A stretch of DNA of 64,000 nt, from assembly GCF_000424265.1 (NCBI RefSeq), contig NZ_AUJO01000006.1:1-64000 (forward strand), given 5' to 3'. The first letter of the stretch is position 1. Every line of letters starts with the position of its first letter. Origin of the DNA: Butyrivibrio sp. WCD3002. GTDB lineage: Bacteria; Bacillota; Clostridia; Lachnospirales; Lachnospiraceae. Position numbers and translations under genes: made by a program. A model generated the notes under the pieces. The model saw only the letters and a program-made list of their open reading frames with translations. It was not told where the DNA came from and searched no databases. Below, piece after piece: positions 63,286 to 64,000 of this stretch.

Positions 63286-64000
63286 TCACACTGCGTGAGC
63301 ATTTATTTCTTTATTATCTGAGTTTAGAAAGGTCACTGTCTTATCTGTCATCTCCTTTTTCAGCTCCTTCTTAACTGCTCTCCAATTTACAATCAGGAAC
63401 ACTATCGCAATCGCACTTGAGGCAAAATCTGCAACTACATAGGCATATATAATTCCGTAAAATCCGAAGAGATGCTCAAGGATAAAAAGTAGCGGAATAA
63501 GCAGCACTCCCTTTTGCAAGGTGGACATTACTGTGGCTGACATGGCCTTCCCTGTGGACTGAAGGAAATTGGTTGCAAGGAAAAAGAATCCAAGGAATGG
63601 GGAGCTGATCATCAAAAGAACGACTATGGATTCCGCCAAAGCGGCCACTGACGCATCCTTCAGGAAAAGGCCTATTGCTGTATGTCTGAACATTATTACA
63701 AGGGCTGTAGTTACCGTGCCCACTGCCACGCACAGAATCAGAATTCTTTTCATGATTCCGGAGAGCTTCTTTAAATTCTTGGCGCCGTAGTTGTAGGAAA
63801 TAAGCGGCTGAGCGCCCATACAGATTCCCATAAGGATCATTACGATTATCATGTTCACCCGGCCTGCCGCCGCATTCGCTGCGATGGAATCAGAGCCATA
63901 GCCTGAAAGGAGCCTGTTTGAAAAAGAACCTGCAAAGCCTGACAGGAACGTACTTACAGCATTTGGAATTCCAAGTGCCATCACTGAGAAAATAAGCTGG
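63286..64000 (-). CDS. MATE-family efflux transporter, C-terminal part (runs off window)
   Basis: The open frame continues past the right edge (upstream codons QLIFSV precede the first in-window Met). About 238 residues with six membrane helices match the second half of a MATE/NorM protein, including GRVNMIIVMILMGICMGAQP and ISYNYGAKN. It exports cationic compounds in exchange for H+ or Na+. The first half lies outside the window. Confidence 0.85.
   Translation of the reverse strand, partial: QLIFSVMALGIPNAVSTFLSGFAGSFSNRLLSGYGSDSIAANAAAGRVNMIIVMILMGICMGAQPLISYNYGAKNLKKLSGIMKRILILCVAVGTVTTALVIMFRHTAIGLFLKDASVAALAESIVVLLMISSPFLGFFFLATNFLQSTGKAMSATVMSTLQKGVLLIPLLFILEHLFGFYGIIYAYVVADFASSAIAIVFLIVNWRAVKKELKKEMTDKTVTFLNSDNKEINAHAV

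Overview
The window looks like a chromosomal segment of a plant-polysaccharide-degrading Lachnospiraceae (Butyrivibrio/Pseudobutyrivibrio-like). The evidence is moderate-to-low GC, strong AGGAGG ribosome sites, sugar ABC transporters without their own ATPase, many glycoside hydrolases without signal peptides, AraC and LytTR regulators, and dispersed palindromic repeats. Almost every gene is on the minus strand. No rRNA, tRNA or CRISPR array was seen. Family names come from reading motifs by eye; no database search was run.

1-7.1 kb: the 5' end of a crcB-type fluoride channel gene (edge partial), a GNAT-NUDIX fusion, a hicAB toxin-antitoxin pair with a readable promoter and operator dyad, then a four-gene Tn7-like transposition module (tnsA-tnsB-tnsC-tniQ, tightly overlapping). 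Upstream of tnsA are CGGC-TTTTTAC repeats on an exact 30-bp period, probably TnsB sites near one element end. The TnsA-like protein has lost two of the three residues expected for endonuclease activity.

7.1-16.8 kb: a co-oriented accessory cluster. A LytTR two-component system and a BlaI/M56-peptidase pair lie with a series of helical, charged, mostly uncharacterised proteins, some reminiscent of flagellum-associated proteins. One of these genes has an in-frame stop followed by 29 more codons that read as coding. A 51-residue ORF, a five-hairpin leader, an attenuator-like terminator and two copies of a 59-nt structured repeat are also here.

16.9-25.5 kb: a genome-decay zone. It holds an XRE-ImmA/IrrE pair with a short third gene, a truncated and frameshifted XRE-membrane regulator joined head to head with a truncated DUF234-type ATPase, fragments of surface proteins (InlB/Big2, fibronectin III), a DUF2179 fragment, an alpha/beta hydrolase, a YczE-type membrane protein and an intact Uup-like ABC-F ATPase.

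25.5-34.6 kb: a mannoside utilisation operon (solute-binding protein, two permeases, GH38 alpha-mannosidase, ROK kinase, GntR/UTRA repressor, mannose-6-phosphate isomerase-like protein) behind a sigma-A promoter and palindrome.

34.6-44.9 kb: a second transporter operon with three consecutive Gfo/Idh/MocA oxidoreductases, divergent from an AraC activator. Three copies of a 17-bp site lie in the divergent promoter region. A lipoprotein gene and a second YczE-type gene follow.

45-62.6 kb: hemicellulose/pectin side-chain degradation. GH115 alpha-glucuronidase, a LytS-type two-component system, a sugar isomerase/epimerase, GH35-like, GH43, GH78, a GPH symporter and GH2, with a divergent AraC regulator. 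The GH115 gene and the two-component system are bracketed by long palindromic GGGGACGGTTCTTTTTGG repeats that sit immediately after stop codons. The window ends in a phosphatidate cytidylyltransferase/dolichol-kinase-like gene and a partial MATE transporter.
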